Origin: Microbacterium enclense | GTDB lineage: Bacteria > Actinomycetota > Actinomycetes > Actinomycetales > Microbacteriaceae | DNA length: 61,638 bases | Direction of reading: 5' to 3' | Assembly: GCF_004022425.1 (NCBI RefSeq) | Contig: NZ_RBZY01000015.1 | Span: forward strand, 1-61,638 | Shown: piece after piece, positions 8,110 through 17,207 of the stretch | Layout: every line of letters starts with the position of its first letter | Position numbering within the stretch: position 1 is the first letter of the stretch | Notes under the pieces: model-generated | Told to the model about the DNA's origin: nothing | The model's input: only the letters and a program-made list of their open reading frames with translations | Databases searched by the model: none | Program-made: the position numbers and the translations under genes

Positions 8110-8994
8110 ATGATGTTGCGCTTCGCTCTCGTGGTCGACCCCGTGGCATCCGAGGACCGACGACACGAGTTCTCCGACACGTTCACTGTCATCGATCCGG
8201 CCGCCCCGGCCGTACAGGTGGGAGACCTGAGCGCGCAACGCGGGGACGGCATCTTCGAGTCGCTCGGTGTGGTCGACGGACACGTGCAGGAGATCGAGCC
8301 GCATCTCGCCCGTCTGGCGAACTCCGCGCGTCTGTGCGACCTTCCGGCGCCGCACCTCGATCAGTGGCGTGCGGCGATCGAGCGGGTTGCTGCCGAAGCA
8401 GGCCCGGGAGAGAGTGCCATCAAACTCATCCTCAGTCGCGGCATCGAGCACGGTTCCGCTCCCACGGCGTGGATCACGCTCGCCGAGGCCCCCGACAGCG
8501 CCGGTGCCCGCACCGAGGGAGTCCGCGTCGTCACGCTCGACCGCGGGTACGCCTCGGACGTTCCCGAGCGCGCCCCGTGGCTCCTCCTGGGCGCCAAGAC
8601 GCTGTCGTACGCCGTCAACATGGCCGCTATCCGCGAGGCGAAGCGTCGCGGCGCCGACGACGCCGTGTTCGTCACCAGCGACGGGTTCGTGCTGGAGGCG
8701 CCCACGGCATCCATCGTTCTGCGGCTCGACGACAGGTTCGTCACGCCCACGCCGAGCGCGGGGATCCTGCACGGGACGACGCAGCGGAGCCTGTTCGCCT
8801 TCCTCGAGCGTCGGGGCTTCGGAACGGACTACGCGACGGTGCCCGCGGAAGACCTGGTACGCGCGGACGCCGCGTGGATTCTGTCGAGCGTGCGACTGGC
8901 CGCGCCGATCTCGGCCGTCGACGGTCGCGAACGTGCCGTCGATCGCACGCTGACCGACGAGATCAACGCCTACCTGCTGTCCCCGCGGGACTGA
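8110..8994 (+). CDS. pabC: class IV aminotransferase, probable aminodeoxychorismate lyase
   Basis: A 294-residue PLP enzyme of fold type IV. Motifs in order: VQVGDLSAQRGDGIFESLGV near the substrate edge, the PLP lysine in LLGAKTLSYAVNM, then GADDAVFVTSDGFVLEAPTA and the phosphate-binding TPSAGILHGTTQRSL. In the folate pathway PabC turns 4-amino-4-deoxychorismate into 4-aminobenzoate and pyruvate. Branched-chain or D-amino acid transaminases share the fold, so the lyase call rests on overall similarity and length. It is convergent with pstB across a shared terminator. Confidence 0.8.
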   Translation: MMLRFALVVDPVASEDRRHEFSDTFTVIDPAAPAVQVGDLSAQRGDGIFESLGVVDGHVQEIEPHLARLANSARLCDLPAPHLDQWRAAIERVAAEAGPGESAIKLILSRGIEHGSAPTAWITLAEAPDSAGARTEGVRVVTLDRGYASDVPERAPWLLLGAKTLSYAVNMAAIREAKRRGADDAVFVTSDGFVLEAPTASIVLRLDDRFVTPTPSAGILHGTTQRSLFAFLERRGFGTDYATVPAEDLVRADAAWILSSVRLAAPISAVDGRERAVDRTLTDEINAYLLSPRD

Positions 8995-9005
8995 CCCCTC
9001 GAACG

Positions 9006-9035
9006 ACGACGGCCCCGCCGAAGCGGGGCCGTCGT
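9006..9035. terminator. bidirectional terminator between pabC and pstB
   Basis: Perfect 13-bp stem (9006-9018 with 9023-9035) with a CGAA tetraloop between two convergent genes. No strong T-run follows on either side. Confidence 0.7.
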
Positions 9036-9048
9036 GGGGGAGTGGGGC

Positions 9049-9828
9049 TTACCCGAAGCGTCCCGAGACGTAGTCCTCCGTCGCCTGAACGGTGGGCGCC
9101 GTAAAGATCGTCGCGGTGTCGTTGTACTCGATGAGCTTGCCCGGCTTGCCGGTGCCGGCGATGTTGAAGAACGCCGTCTTGTCGCTCACGCGCGAGGCCT
9201 GCTGCATGTTGTGCGTCACGATGACGACCGTGTACTCGCTCTTCAGCTCGCCGATCAGCTCTTCGATGGCGTACGTCGAGATCGGGTCGAGGGCCGAGCA
9301 AGGCTCGTCCATCAGGATGACGTCGGGCGAGACCGCGATGGCGCGAGCGATGCACAGACGCTGCTGCTGGCCGCCGGAGAGGCCCGAGCCGGGCTTGTCG
9401 AGGCGGTCCTTGACCTCGTTCCAGAGGTTCGCCCCCTGGAGCGACTTCTCGACGAGGGCGTCCGCGTCGGACTTGCTGATGCGGCGGTTGTTCAGTTTCA
9501 CACCGGCCAGCACGTTCTCACGAATGGACATCGTGGGGAACGGGTTCGGGCGCTGGAAGACCATGCCCACCTGACGACGCACGAGCACGGGGTCGACACC
9601 CGAGCCGTAGAGGTCGTCACCGTCGAGCAGCACGCTGCCCTCGACGCGCGCGCCGGGGATGACCTCGTGCATGCGGTTCAGCGTGCGGAGGAAGGTCGAC
9701 TTTCCGCAGCCGGACGGCCCGATGAAAGCGGTGACGCTTCGGGGCTCGATGTCGAGGGAGACCCCTTCGACGGCCAGGAAGTCGCCGTAGTAGACGTTCA
9801 GGTCGTTGACTTCGATGCTCTTGGACAC
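9049..9828 (-). CDS. pstB: phosphate ABC transporter ATP-binding protein
   Basis: A 259-residue ATPase of the high-affinity phosphate importer. Walker [11 protein letters not shown]-loop [10 protein letters not shown], signature [14 protein letters not shown], Walker [14 protein letters not shown] and the H-loop [11 protein letters not shown] are all intact, and the PNPFPMS-type segment is typical of PstB. The start is GTG, preceded by CGAGGAA. It is the last gene of pstSCAB and sits 33 nt after pstA. Confidence 0.97.
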   Translation of the reverse strand: MSKSIEVNDLNVYYGDFLAVEGVSLDIEPRSVTAFIGPSGCGKSTFLRTLNRMHEVIPGARVEGSVLLDGDDLYGSGVDPVLVRRQVGMVFQRPNPFPTMSIRENVLAGVKLNNRRISKSDADALVEKSLQGANLWNEVKDRLDKPGSGLSGGQQQRLCIARAIAVSPDVILMDEPCSALDPISTYAIEELIGELKSEYTVVIVTHNMQQASRVSDKTAFFNIAGTGKPGKLIEYNDTATIFTAPTVQATEDYVSGRFG

Positions 9829-9861
9829 GATTCCTCGGGTTTGTTCGGGATGGAAAGGGGC

Positions 9862-10971
9862 TCAGCGGCCGAGCTTGGGGGAGAAGACCTTCGCCACGAG
9901 GCGCGCGACGAGGTTGAGCACCATGACGATGACGATCAGAACGAGCGCGGCACCCCACGCGCGATCGATGAACGCGGATGCCGGGATGCCCTGGTTCATG
10001 TACTGCGAGTAGGCGAAGACCGGCAGCGTGCTCATGCGACCGTTGAAGAGGTCGTAGTTCACCGACGTCGCCACGCCCGCCGTGAGCAGGAGCGGCGCGG
10101 TCTCGCCGATGACGCGCGAGATCGAGAGCATGACACCCGTCGTGATGCCGGCGACGGCCGTCGGCAGAACGACCTTGCTGATCGTGAGCCACTTCGGCAC
10201 GCCGAGCGCGTAGGAGGCCTCGCGCAGCTCGTTGGGCACGAGGCGGAGCATCTCTTCGGTGGAGCGCACGACGACCGGGATCATCAGCACGGACAGGGCG
10301 ATCGCGCCCATGATGCCCATGCGGATGCCGGGGCCGAAGATGAGGGCGAACAGCGCGTAGGCGAACAGACCCGCGACGATGGACGGGATGCCGGTCATGA
10401 CGTCGACGAGGAACGTGATGGCGCGGGCCATGCGGTTCCCGGCTCCGTACTCGATCAGGTAGATCGCGGTGAAGATGCCGATCGGGATCGAGATGACCGC
10501 GGCGGCCAGCGTGATCATCAGCGTTCCGACGATGGCGTGAAGCGCCCCACCGCCCTCTCCGACGACGTTGCGCATGGAGGAGGTGAAGAACTCGGGGGTG
10601 ATGCCGTTGATCCCGTTGGTGACCACCGTGACGGCCACCGACACGAGCGGCACCATCGCGATGGCGAACGCGGTCACGACGATGCCGGTGACCAGGCGAT
10701 CGACGCCCTTGCGGCGGCCCTCGATGATCGTCGACAGCACCGTGATCATGATCAGGTAGATGATCGCCGTGACGACGGCCCATCCGGCGATGTTGAACGC
10801 ACCGCCGCCCCCGAGGGCGACGATGCCGAAGAGTGCGGCGCTGAGGGCGGCGGCACCGCCGAGGACGGCCCACGGGGACCAGGAGGGCAGGTGACCGCCG
10901 CGAAGGCCGTCGACCTTCGCCACGGGCGTCGCCGTGGCGGGAGTGCGAGGAGCGGTGCTGGTCGAGGTCAT
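9862..10971 (-). CDS. pstA: phosphate ABC transporter permease PstA
   Basis: A 369-residue membrane subunit with a cytosolic N-terminal extension of about 45 residues (longer than in E. coli), then about seven hydrophobic segments. The permease EAA-type loop is seen in ELREASYALGVPKWLTISKV. With PstC it forms the inner-membrane channel for phosphate. Its start lies 1 nt after the pstC stop, so translation is coupled. Confidence 0.96.
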   Translation of the reverse strand: MTSTSTAPRTPATATPVAKVDGLRGGHLPSWSPWAVLGGAAALSAALFGIVALGGGGAFNIAGWAVVTAIIYLIMITVLSTIIEGRRKGVDRLVTGIVVTAFAIAMVPLVSVAVTVVTNGINGITPEFFTSSMRNVVGEGGGALHAIVGTLMITLAAAVISIPIGIFTAIYLIEYGAGNRMARAITFLVDVMTGIPSIVAGLFAYALFALIFGPGIRMGIMGAIALSVLMIPVVVRSTEEMLRLVPNELREASYALGVPKWLTISKVVLPTAVAGITTGVMLSISRVIGETAPLLLTAGVATSVNYDLFNGRMSTLPVFAYSQYMNQGIPASAFIDRAWGAALVLIVIVMVLNLVARLVAKVFSPKLGR

Positions 10972-10972
10972 G

Positions 10973-11917
10973 TCAGTTCGCTCCCGAGAATTCCTTGCGC
11001 CGGCTCACGATGTAGCGAGCGAGCGCGTTGACGGCGAAGGTCACGATGAACAGCACGAGGCCGGTGGCGATGAGGACGTTGACGTTGAAGCCGTAGGCCT
11101 CGGGGAACGTCAGCGCGATGTTCGCGGGAATGGTGCTGGGGTTCTCGGACGTGAACAGCTGGAGGCTGATGACGCCGGATGCCGAGAGGACGAGGGCGAC
11201 GGCCATGGTCTCGCCGAGCGCGCGACCGAGGCCGAGCATGGACGCCGAAACGATGCCGCTGCGGCCGAACGGGAAGACGGCCATGCGGATCATCTCCCAG
11301 CGCGTCGCGCCGAGGGCGAGGGCCGCCTCCTCGTGGAGGACCGGGGTCTGGAGGAAGATCTCGCGGCAGATGGCGGTGATGATCGGGGTGATCATGACCG
11401 CGAGGACCACGGCGGCGGTGAGGATCGTGCGCCCGGTCGCCGAGACGGTGCCGGAGAACAGGGGGAACCACCCGGCGTTGGTGTTCAGCCACGCGTACAC
11501 GGGCTGGATGGCGGGGGCGAGGACCAGGATGCCCCAGAGGCCGAAGACGACGGACGGAACCGCGGCGAGCAGGTCGACGAGGTAGCCCAGGCCCTGGGCC
11601 AGCCGGCGCGGTGCGTAGTGAGAGATGAAGAGTGCCACGCACACCGAGAGCGGGACGGCCATGATCAGAGCGAGGATCGACGCCCAGATCGTTCCGAACG
11701 CGAGGGGACCGACATAGGCCCAGAAGTTCGACTGGAGGATGGAGGCGTTCTCGCTCGTCGCGGTGAAGCCGGGGAGCGACTGGACGACGAGGAAGATCGT
11801 CACCGCGGCCAGCGTGACGAGGATCATCGACCCTGCGAACAGTGCGGTACCGGAGAAGACGCGATCTCCGGGGCGTTGCTTCGGCTTATCGGGTGCCGGA
11901 GCCGTAGTGGACGTCAT
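10973..11917 (-). CDS. pstC: phosphate ABC transporter permease PstC
   Basis: A 314-residue permease with six predicted helices and the EAA loop around HEEAALALGATRWEMIRMAV. AGGAAGCC precedes the ATG. It is separated from pstS by 77 nt holding a strong hairpin and is followed directly by pstA. Confidence 0.96.
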   Translation of the reverse strand: MTSTTAPAPDKPKQRPGDRVFSGTALFAGSMILVTLAAVTIFLVVQSLPGFTATSENASILQSNFWAYVGPLAFGTIWASILALIMAVPLSVCVALFISHYAPRRLAQGLGYLVDLLAAVPSVVFGLWGILVLAPAIQPVYAWLNTNAGWFPLFSGTVSATGRTILTAAVVLAVMITPIITAICREIFLQTPVLHEEAALALGATRWEMIRMAVFPFGRSGIVSASMLGLGRALGETMAVALVLSASGVISLQLFTSENPSTIPANIALTFPEAYGFNVNVLIATGLVLFIVTFAVNALARYIVSRRKEFSGAN

Positions 11918-11946
11918 GGCTTCCTGTCTCGGTCGAAACGGGCCGA

Positions 11947-11979
11947 ACCCGGCCCGATACGGAGAGTATCGGGCCGGGT
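11947..11979 (-). terminator. intercistronic hairpin between pstS and pstC
   Basis: Perfect 14-bp stem (11947-11960 with 11966-11979) around a 5-nt loop, with no long T-run. In binding-protein transporters such hairpins usually cause partial termination or protect the 3' end of the binding-protein mRNA, so that PstS is made in excess. That role here is inferred from position. Confidence 0.6.
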
Positions 11980-11994
11980 GTCGGTTAGGGGTTC

Positions 11995-13107
11995 TTACTC
12001 GGCGACGATCAGGTCGATCGCGGCGTTGACGCGCTCGCGCAGGGTGTCGCTGATCGGGGCGTTACCGGCCGCGTCCGCAGCGGCCTGCTGGCCCTCTTCG
12101 CTCGCGACGTACTCGAGGAAGGACTTCACGATCGGGGCGGCCGATGCGTCGGCGTACTCCTCGCACGCGATCATGTAGCTGACGAGGACGATGGGGTACA
12201 CGCCCGCGTCGGTCGAGGTGCGCTCGAGCTCGATCGCGAGGTCGCCCTCGGAGCGGCCCTCGACGAACGGCGACGCGTCGACGATGGCGGCGGCAGCCTC
12301 GGGGGAGTAGGGGACGAACTCTTCGCCGACCTTGATCGCGGCCGTCGAGAGGCCCTCCTGCGCGGCGCGCGAGGCGTCGGCGTAGCCGATGGTGCCGTTC
12401 GCGCCGGCCACGGCCGAGACGACGCCCGAGGTGCCGTTCGCGGCCTCACCCGAGGTCAGCGGCCATTCGCCGTCGGGCTCCGAGGTCCAGACGGAGGGGG
12501 CCGCCTGGTAGAGGTAGTCGGTGAAGTTCTCGGTGGTGCCCGAGTCGTCCTGGCGGTGGACCGGGGTGACGGCCGTGTCGGGCAGCGTGACGCCCGGGTT
12601 GGTGGCGGCGATCGCCGGGTCGTTCCACGTGGTGATGGTGCCGGCGAACATGCCCGCGACCGTCGCGGCGTCCAGGTTGATCGAGTCGACGCCGTCGAGC
12701 TTGAAGATCACGGCGATCGGCGAGATGTAGGTGGGGAGCTCGATGATGCCCGAGCCGTCGGCGCAGGCGCCGAAGCCGCCCGCGGCGATCTCCTCGTCGT
12801 TGAACGCGCGGTCCGAGCCGATGAACGGGAAGGCGCCCGCCTGGAACGACTCACGGCCGGCGCCCGAGCCGGAGGGCTCGTACGTGATGGTGACGTCGGG
12901 GTTGGCGGTCTGGAATCCAGCGGTCCACGCCTGAACCGCGACCTCCTGCGACGACGCGCCGCCGCTGGCGACCTCGCCGGAGAGCGAGGACGATCCGCCG
13001 TCGGTTCCGCCACCGGTGTTGCCGCCTTCGTTCGCGGCGCAGCCGGCGAGAGCGAGAGCCGCGACGGCCGAGATGGCGCCGAGCTGAGCGAAGCGAGTGA
13101 TCTTCAC
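11995..13107 (-). CDS. pstS: phosphate-binding lipoprotein PstS
   Basis: A 370-residue substrate-binding protein. The lipobox LAGC lies at about residues 20-23, followed by a Gly/Ser/Thr linker. Phosphate-binding segments are visible: SGSGAGRESF and RQDDSGTTENFTDY. I chose the GTG at 13107 because it gives a proper Lys/Arg-containing signal peptide; the frame is open further upstream to 13197 but that extension runs into the promoter and PHO box. First gene of pstSCAB; a PHO-box-like repeat and a -10 box lie upstream. Confidence 0.95.
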   Translation of the reverse strand: MKITRFAQLGAISAVAALALAGCAANEGGNTGGGTDGGSSSLSGEVASGGASSQEVAVQAWTAGFQTANPDVTITYEPSGSGAGRESFQAGAFPFIGSDRAFNDEEIAAGGFGACADGSGIIELPTYISPIAVIFKLDGVDSINLDAATVAGMFAGTITTWNDPAIAATNPGVTLPDTAVTPVHRQDDSGTTENFTDYLYQAAPSVWTSEPDGEWPLTSGEAANGTSGVVSAVAGANGTIGYADASRAAQEGLSTAAIKVGEEFVPYSPEAAAAIVDASPFVEGRSEGDLAIELERTSTDAGVYPIVLVSYMIACEEYADASAAPIVKSFLEYVASEEGQQAAADAAGNAPISDTLRERVNAAIDLIVAE

Positions 13108-13166
13108 GATGAAAGTCCTTCGGGGTATCGGGAGCTGTGTGCAGGCCCTGTGCGGGGCCCGGACCG

Positions 13167-13172
13167 ACGCTA
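13167..13172 (-). promoter_or_regulatory. -10 box of the pst operon
   Basis: TAGCGT on the minus strand about 60 nt before the pstS start, correctly placed downstream of the PHO-box repeat, which would then overlap the -35 region. Confidence 0.45.
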
Positions 13173-13199
13173 GACAGCCTCCTTTACCAAAGGGCATTC

Positions 13200-13221
13200 C
13201 AGGGGTGAACGGAAGGTAAAC
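13200..13221 (-). promoter_or_regulatory. PHO-box-like direct repeat upstream of pstS
   Basis: Two contiguous 11-nt units on the minus strand, GTTTACCTTCC and GTTCACCCCTG, matching the actinobacterial PHO-box pattern GTTCACC with 11-nt periodicity. It is probably bound by the RegX3/PhoP-type regulator encoded at 29955 under phosphate limitation. Confidence 0.65.
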
Positions 13222-13271
13222 CGAGGCGGCCGTTCCGGGGTGTTTTCCTGGCCTGTGTACGCTTCATCCCC

Positions 13272-16200
13272 GTGACGATCCCCGCGTTTCCCGGCCAGGA
13301 CCTCCTCGACCGCACGAACGCGGCCGCGCCCGCGCGCACGCTGATCGACATCCTTTCAGAGGTGGCATCCCAGCATCCCGAGGCCTCCGCGATCGACGAC
13401 GGGTCGGGTGCGCTGAGCTACCGCGAACTGCTCGCCCGGGTCTGGCGGACCGCGGCCGCGCTGCGCGAGGCGGGGGTGCGTCGCGGCGACCGGGTCGGCG
13501 TGCGCATGCCGTCGGGGTCGAAGGAGCTGTACGTTTCGATCCTCGCCGTGATGGCGGCCGGGGCCGCCTACGTGCCCGTGGATGCCGACGACCCCGACGA
13601 GCGTGCACGACTCGTGTTCGGCGAAGCCGGGGTGAGAGGGGTCATCGCGGGCGAGGGCGAGTTCGTGGCGGGGGAGGGGCTCGTACGTCTCTACGACGGC
13701 GATGCGCCGCACCCGAGCACGAGCGCCGTGCCGATCGTGGCGCCCCCGGGCGTCGACGACGACGCGTGGATCATCTTCACCTCGGGGTCGACGGGGGTGC
13801 CGAAGGGCGTCGCCGTCACGCACCGGTCGGCGGCGGCCTTCGTCGAGGCGGAGGCGCGACTGTTCCTGCAGCGCGACCCGCTCGGACCCGGCGACCGGGT
13901 GCTCGCCGGACTCTCGGTCGCCTTCGATGCGTCGTGCGAGGAGATGTGGCTCGCGTGGGGGCACGGCGCATGTCTCGTCCCCGCTCCGCGGTCGCTCGTG
14001 CGCTCCGGCGAAGACCTCGCGCCCTGGCTGCTGCGTCAGGGCATCTCGGTCGTGTCCACGGTGCCGACGCTCGCGGCGATGTGGCCGGCGGACTCGATCG
14101 AGAACGTCCGCCTGCTGATCTTCGGCGGGGAGGCCTGCCCGCCCGAGCTTTCCGCGCGACTCGTCGCCGAGGGGCGCGAGGTGTGGAACACCTACGGACC
14201 CACCGAAGCGACCGTGGTCGCGTGCGCCGCGCTCCTGGACGGAACGCCGCCCGTGCGCATCGGACTCCCGCTCGACGGCTGGGCCCTGGCCGTCGTCGAC
14301 GCGGAGGGGCAGCCGGTCGCCGAGGGCGAGGTCGGCGAGCTGATCATCGGGGGCGTGGGCCTGGCCCGGTACCTGGATCCCGCCAAGGATGCCGAGAAGT
14401 ACGCGCCGATGCCGACCCTCGGGTGGGGGCGTGCCTACCGCTCCGGCGACCTGGTTCGCTTCGAGAGCGAGGGCCTGGTCTTCCAGGGGCGGGCGGACGA
14501 TCAGGTGAAGGTGGGCGGCCGCCGCATCGAGCTCGGCGAGGTGGAATCGGCGCTGCAGGATCTGCCCCAGGTGCACGCGGCGACGGTCGCCGTCCGCACG
14601 ACCGAGGCCGGGGTGCCCGTGCTCGTCGGGTACCTCGTGTTGGAGGTGGGCGTCGAGCTCGACCGCGCCGCCGCGCGCGCGGCCCTCGCCGAGCGCCTGC
14701 CCGCCGCGACGATCCCGCTCCTGGGCGTCGTCGAGGAACTCCCCGTGCGCACGTCCGGCAAGGTCGACCGCGCGGCTCTGCCGTGGCCTCTCCCCGGCGT
14801 GGACGCCCCCGCCGCGACCGACTTCTCCCCCGACGAGGCCTGGCTCGCCGAGCAGTGGCAGGCCGTGCTGGGCCTTCCGGTCACCGACCGCAAGGCCGAC
14901 TTCTTCGACCTCGGAGGCGGCTCGCTCTCGGCGGCGCAGCTGGTCTCGCGGATCCGTGCACGCGTGCCCGAGTTCTCGGTCGCCGACATCTACGACGTGC
15001 CGCGACTGGGTGCGATGGCGAAGGCGCTGGGACCGCAGCTCACCGACGACGCGCCGGCGGAGTTCCACCGCCCCACGCCGACGCCGCGGGCGACGCAGTG
15101 GGTCCAGACGCTCCTCGGGGCACCGCTGTTCATCCTGTCGGGCGTGCGCTGGCTGCTCTATCTCCTCACGGCGTCGGCGATCCTGCAGCTCGCCCCGGGC
15201 TTCGAGGTGCTCCCCTCCGTGCCCTGGCCGGTTCTCGTGGTCGGCCTGCTGCTGTTCGCCACGCCCTTCGGACGGATGGCGATCGCGGTCGTGTCCGCCC
15301 GCCTCCTGCTCGCCGGCGTGCGGCCCGGCGACTATCCCCGCGGCGGCGGGGTGCACGTACGGCTCTGGCTCGCCGAGCAGATCGCCGCTCAGGTCGACGC
15401 CGTAGGACTCGCCGGGGCCCCGTGGGTGTCGTACTACGCCCGCGCCCTCGGCTCCCGCATCGGCAGCAATGTCGACCTGCACGCCCTGCCCCCGGTGACC
15501 GGGATGCTCGTCGTCGGCGACGGGGCCTCGATCGAACCCGAGGTCGACCTCACCGGCTACTGGATCGACGGAGACCTCGTCCGCATCGGCGAGGTGCGCA
15601 TCGGCGCCGAGGCCACGGTCGGCGCGCGCTCCACCCTCGCCCCGGGGACGCGCATCGGGCGTCGCGCCGAGATCGCGCCCGGTTCCGCGGTGTTCGGTCG
15701 GGTCAAGGCCGACCAGTCGTGGGCGGGCTCGCCGGCCGTCCGCGTCGGCGGCACGGCGAAGGGGTGGCCGGCCGGACGACCCACGGCCCCCACACGCTGG
15801 CTGTGGGCGTACGCCGCGTCGGCCGTTCTCCTCGCCGTCCTTCCGCTGCTGTCCTTCGCCGTCGGGGGCCTCGTCGTCGCGCAGGGGATGCGGGATGCCG
15901 AGTCGCTCGCCGCCGCAGCGGGCGCGGCGTTCGTGTGGTTGGTGCCCGCCGTCGCGGTCACGGGCCTGGTGTTCGCGGCATCCGTGGTGCTTCTCGTGCG
16001 TCTGTTCTCGATCGGGTTGACGGAGGGGACGTTCCCCGTGCGCAGCCGCGTCGCCTGGCAGGCGTGGACGATCGAACGTCTGCTGGACTCCGCGCGGACG
16101 ATCCTCTTCCCGCTGTACTCGAGCCTGTTCACCCCCGTCTGGCTGCGGATGCTCGGCGCGCGCGTGGGCCGAGACGTCGAGGCATCCACCGTCCTTCTCC

Positions 16201-17207
16201 TACCGACGATGACGCGGATCGAGGACGGGGCGTTCCTCGCGGACGACACGATGGTCGCGTCGTACGAGCTGCGCGCCGGGTGGCTGCGCGTCGGGTCGGT
16301 GCGCATCGGCAAGCGGGCGTTCCTCGGCAACTCGGGCATGGCCGCGCCCGGGCACCGTGTCCCGCGCGACGGCCTGGTCGCCGTACTGTCGGCCGCACCG
16401 CTCAAGGCCAAACCCGGCTCCTCGTGGCTCGGCTCGCCGGCGGTGCGCCTGCGCCGGCTGTCGGCCGAGGGCGACGAATCGCGCACGTACCGTCCGACCC
16501 CCGCCCTGCGCTTCGCGCGGACGCTGTGGGAGCTGGGCCGGTTCGTCCCCGTCGTCGTGACGTGCGGGATCGGACTCGGTGTCCTGTTCGTCCTGGCCGG
16601 ACTCTGGCAGACGGTCGGACCGGTCTGGACCCTGCTGCTGTCGGGCCTCGTGCTTCTGGCGGCCGGCGCCGTCGCCGCCACGGTGTCGACGCTCGCGAAG
16701 TGGGCGATCGTCGGCGTGATCCGCGCGGGGGAGCAGCCGCTGTGGTCGAGCTTCGTGTGGCGGACGGAGGTGTCCGACACCTTCACCGAGATGGTCGCGG
16801 CCCCGTGGTTCGCCCGCGCGGCCGCCGGAACCCCCGCCCTCGCCATCTGGCTGCGGAGCCTCGGCGCGCGAATCGGCCGGGGCGTGTGGTGTGAGAGCTA
16901 CTGGTTGCCGGAGCCGGATCTGGTCACGCTCGGCGACGCGTCGACGGTCAACCGCGGGTGCGTCGTCCAGACCCACCTCTTCCATGATCGAATCATGAGT
17001 ATGGACACCGTCGAACTCGAGCCCGGTGCGACCCTCGGGCCGCACAGCGTGGTGCTCCCCGCATCGACCCTGGGAGCGCACGCGACCGTCGGTCCCGCCT
17101 CGCTCGTGATGCGCGGAGAGACCGTCCCGGTCGGTTCGCGCTGGAGCGGCAACCCCATCGGCCCCTGGCGCGCGGTCAAGGTGCGCGCCTACCAGTCGAC
17201 CACGTGA
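13272..17207 (+). CDS. Pls/PosA-family non-ribosomal peptide synthetase (poly-amino-acid synthetase-like)
   Basis: A 1311-residue protein, nearly the length of epsilon-poly-L-lysine synthetase Pls (about 1319). Order of parts: an adenylation domain (about 1-500; FTSGSTGVPKG, NTYGPTEA, YRSGDLVRF), a carrier domain with the phosphopantetheine serine at 551 (DLGGGS), then a membrane region with several helices interleaved with left-handed beta-helix (hexapeptide) acyltransferase-like segments in three related blocks. In this family the C-terminal part replaces condensation and thioesterase domains and links one amino acid repeatedly. The GTG start follows TACGCT at 13258-13263. The M1 peptidase gene overlaps the stop. 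The amino acid used cannot be read by eye. Confidence 0.88.
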   Translation: MTIPAFPGQDLLDRTNAAAPARTLIDILSEVASQHPEASAIDDGSGALSYRELLARVWRTAAALREAGVRRGDRVGVRMPSGSKELYVSILAVMAAGAAYVPVDADDPDERARLVFGEAGVRGVIAGEGEFVAGEGLVRLYDGDAPHPSTSAVPIVAPPGVDDDAWIIFTSGSTGVPKGVAVTHRSAAAFVEAEARLFLQRDPLGPGDRVLAGLSVAFDASCEEMWLAWGHGACLVPAPRSLVRSGEDLAPWLLRQGISVVSTVPTLAAMWPADSIENVRLLIFGGEACPPELSARLVAEGREVWNTYGPTEATVVACAALLDGTPPVRIGLPLDGWALAVVDAEGQPVAEGEVGELIIGGVGLARYLDPAKDAEKYAPMPTLGWGRAYRSGDLVRFESEGLVFQGRADDQVKVGGRRIELGEVESALQDLPQVHAATVAVRTTEAGVPVLVGYLVLEVGVELDRAAARAALAERLPAATIPLLGVVEELPVRTSGKVDRAALPWPLPGVDAPAATDFSPDEAWLAEQWQAVLGLPVTDRKADFFDLGGGSLSAAQLVSRIRARVPEFSVADIYDVPRLGAMAKALGPQLTDDAPAEFHRPTPTPRATQWVQTLLGAPLFILSGVRWLLYLLTASAILQLAPGFEVLPSVPWPVLVVGLLLFATPFGRMAIAVVSARLLLAGVRPGDYPRGGGVHVRLWLAEQIAAQVDAVGLAGAPWVSYYARALGSRIGSNVDLHALPPVTGMLVVGDGASIEPEVDLTGYWIDGDLVRIGEVRIGAEATVGARSTLAPGTRIGRRAEIAPGSAVFGRVKADQSWAGSPAVRVGGTAKGWPAGRPTAPTRWLWAYAASAVLLAVLPLLSFAVGGLVVAQGMRDAESLAAAAGAAFVWLVPAVAVTGLVFAASVVLLVRLFSIGLTEGTFPVRSRVAWQAWTIERLLDSARTILFPLYSSLFTPVWLRMLGARVGRDVEASTVLLLPTMTRIEDGAFLADDTMVASYELRAGWLRVGSVRIGKRAFLGNSGMAAPGHRVPRDGLVAVLSAAPLKAKPGSSWLGSPAVRLRRLSAEGDESRTYRPTPALRFARTLWELGRFVPVVVTCGIGLGVLFVLAGLWQTVGPVWTLLLSGLVLLAAGAVAATVSTLAKWAIVGVIRAGEQPLWSSFVWRTEVSDTFTEMVAAPWFARAAAGTPALAIWLRSLGARIGRGVWCESYWLPEPDLVTLGDASTVNRGCVVQTHLFHDRIMSMDTVELEPGATLGPHSVVLPASTLGAHATVGPASLVMRGETVPVGSRWSGNPIGPWRAVKVRAYQSTT

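Noticed and set aside
13108..13197. N-terminal extension of PstS from 13197
   Set aside because: It would cover the -10 box, lacks signal-peptide features and places the signal peptide internally.
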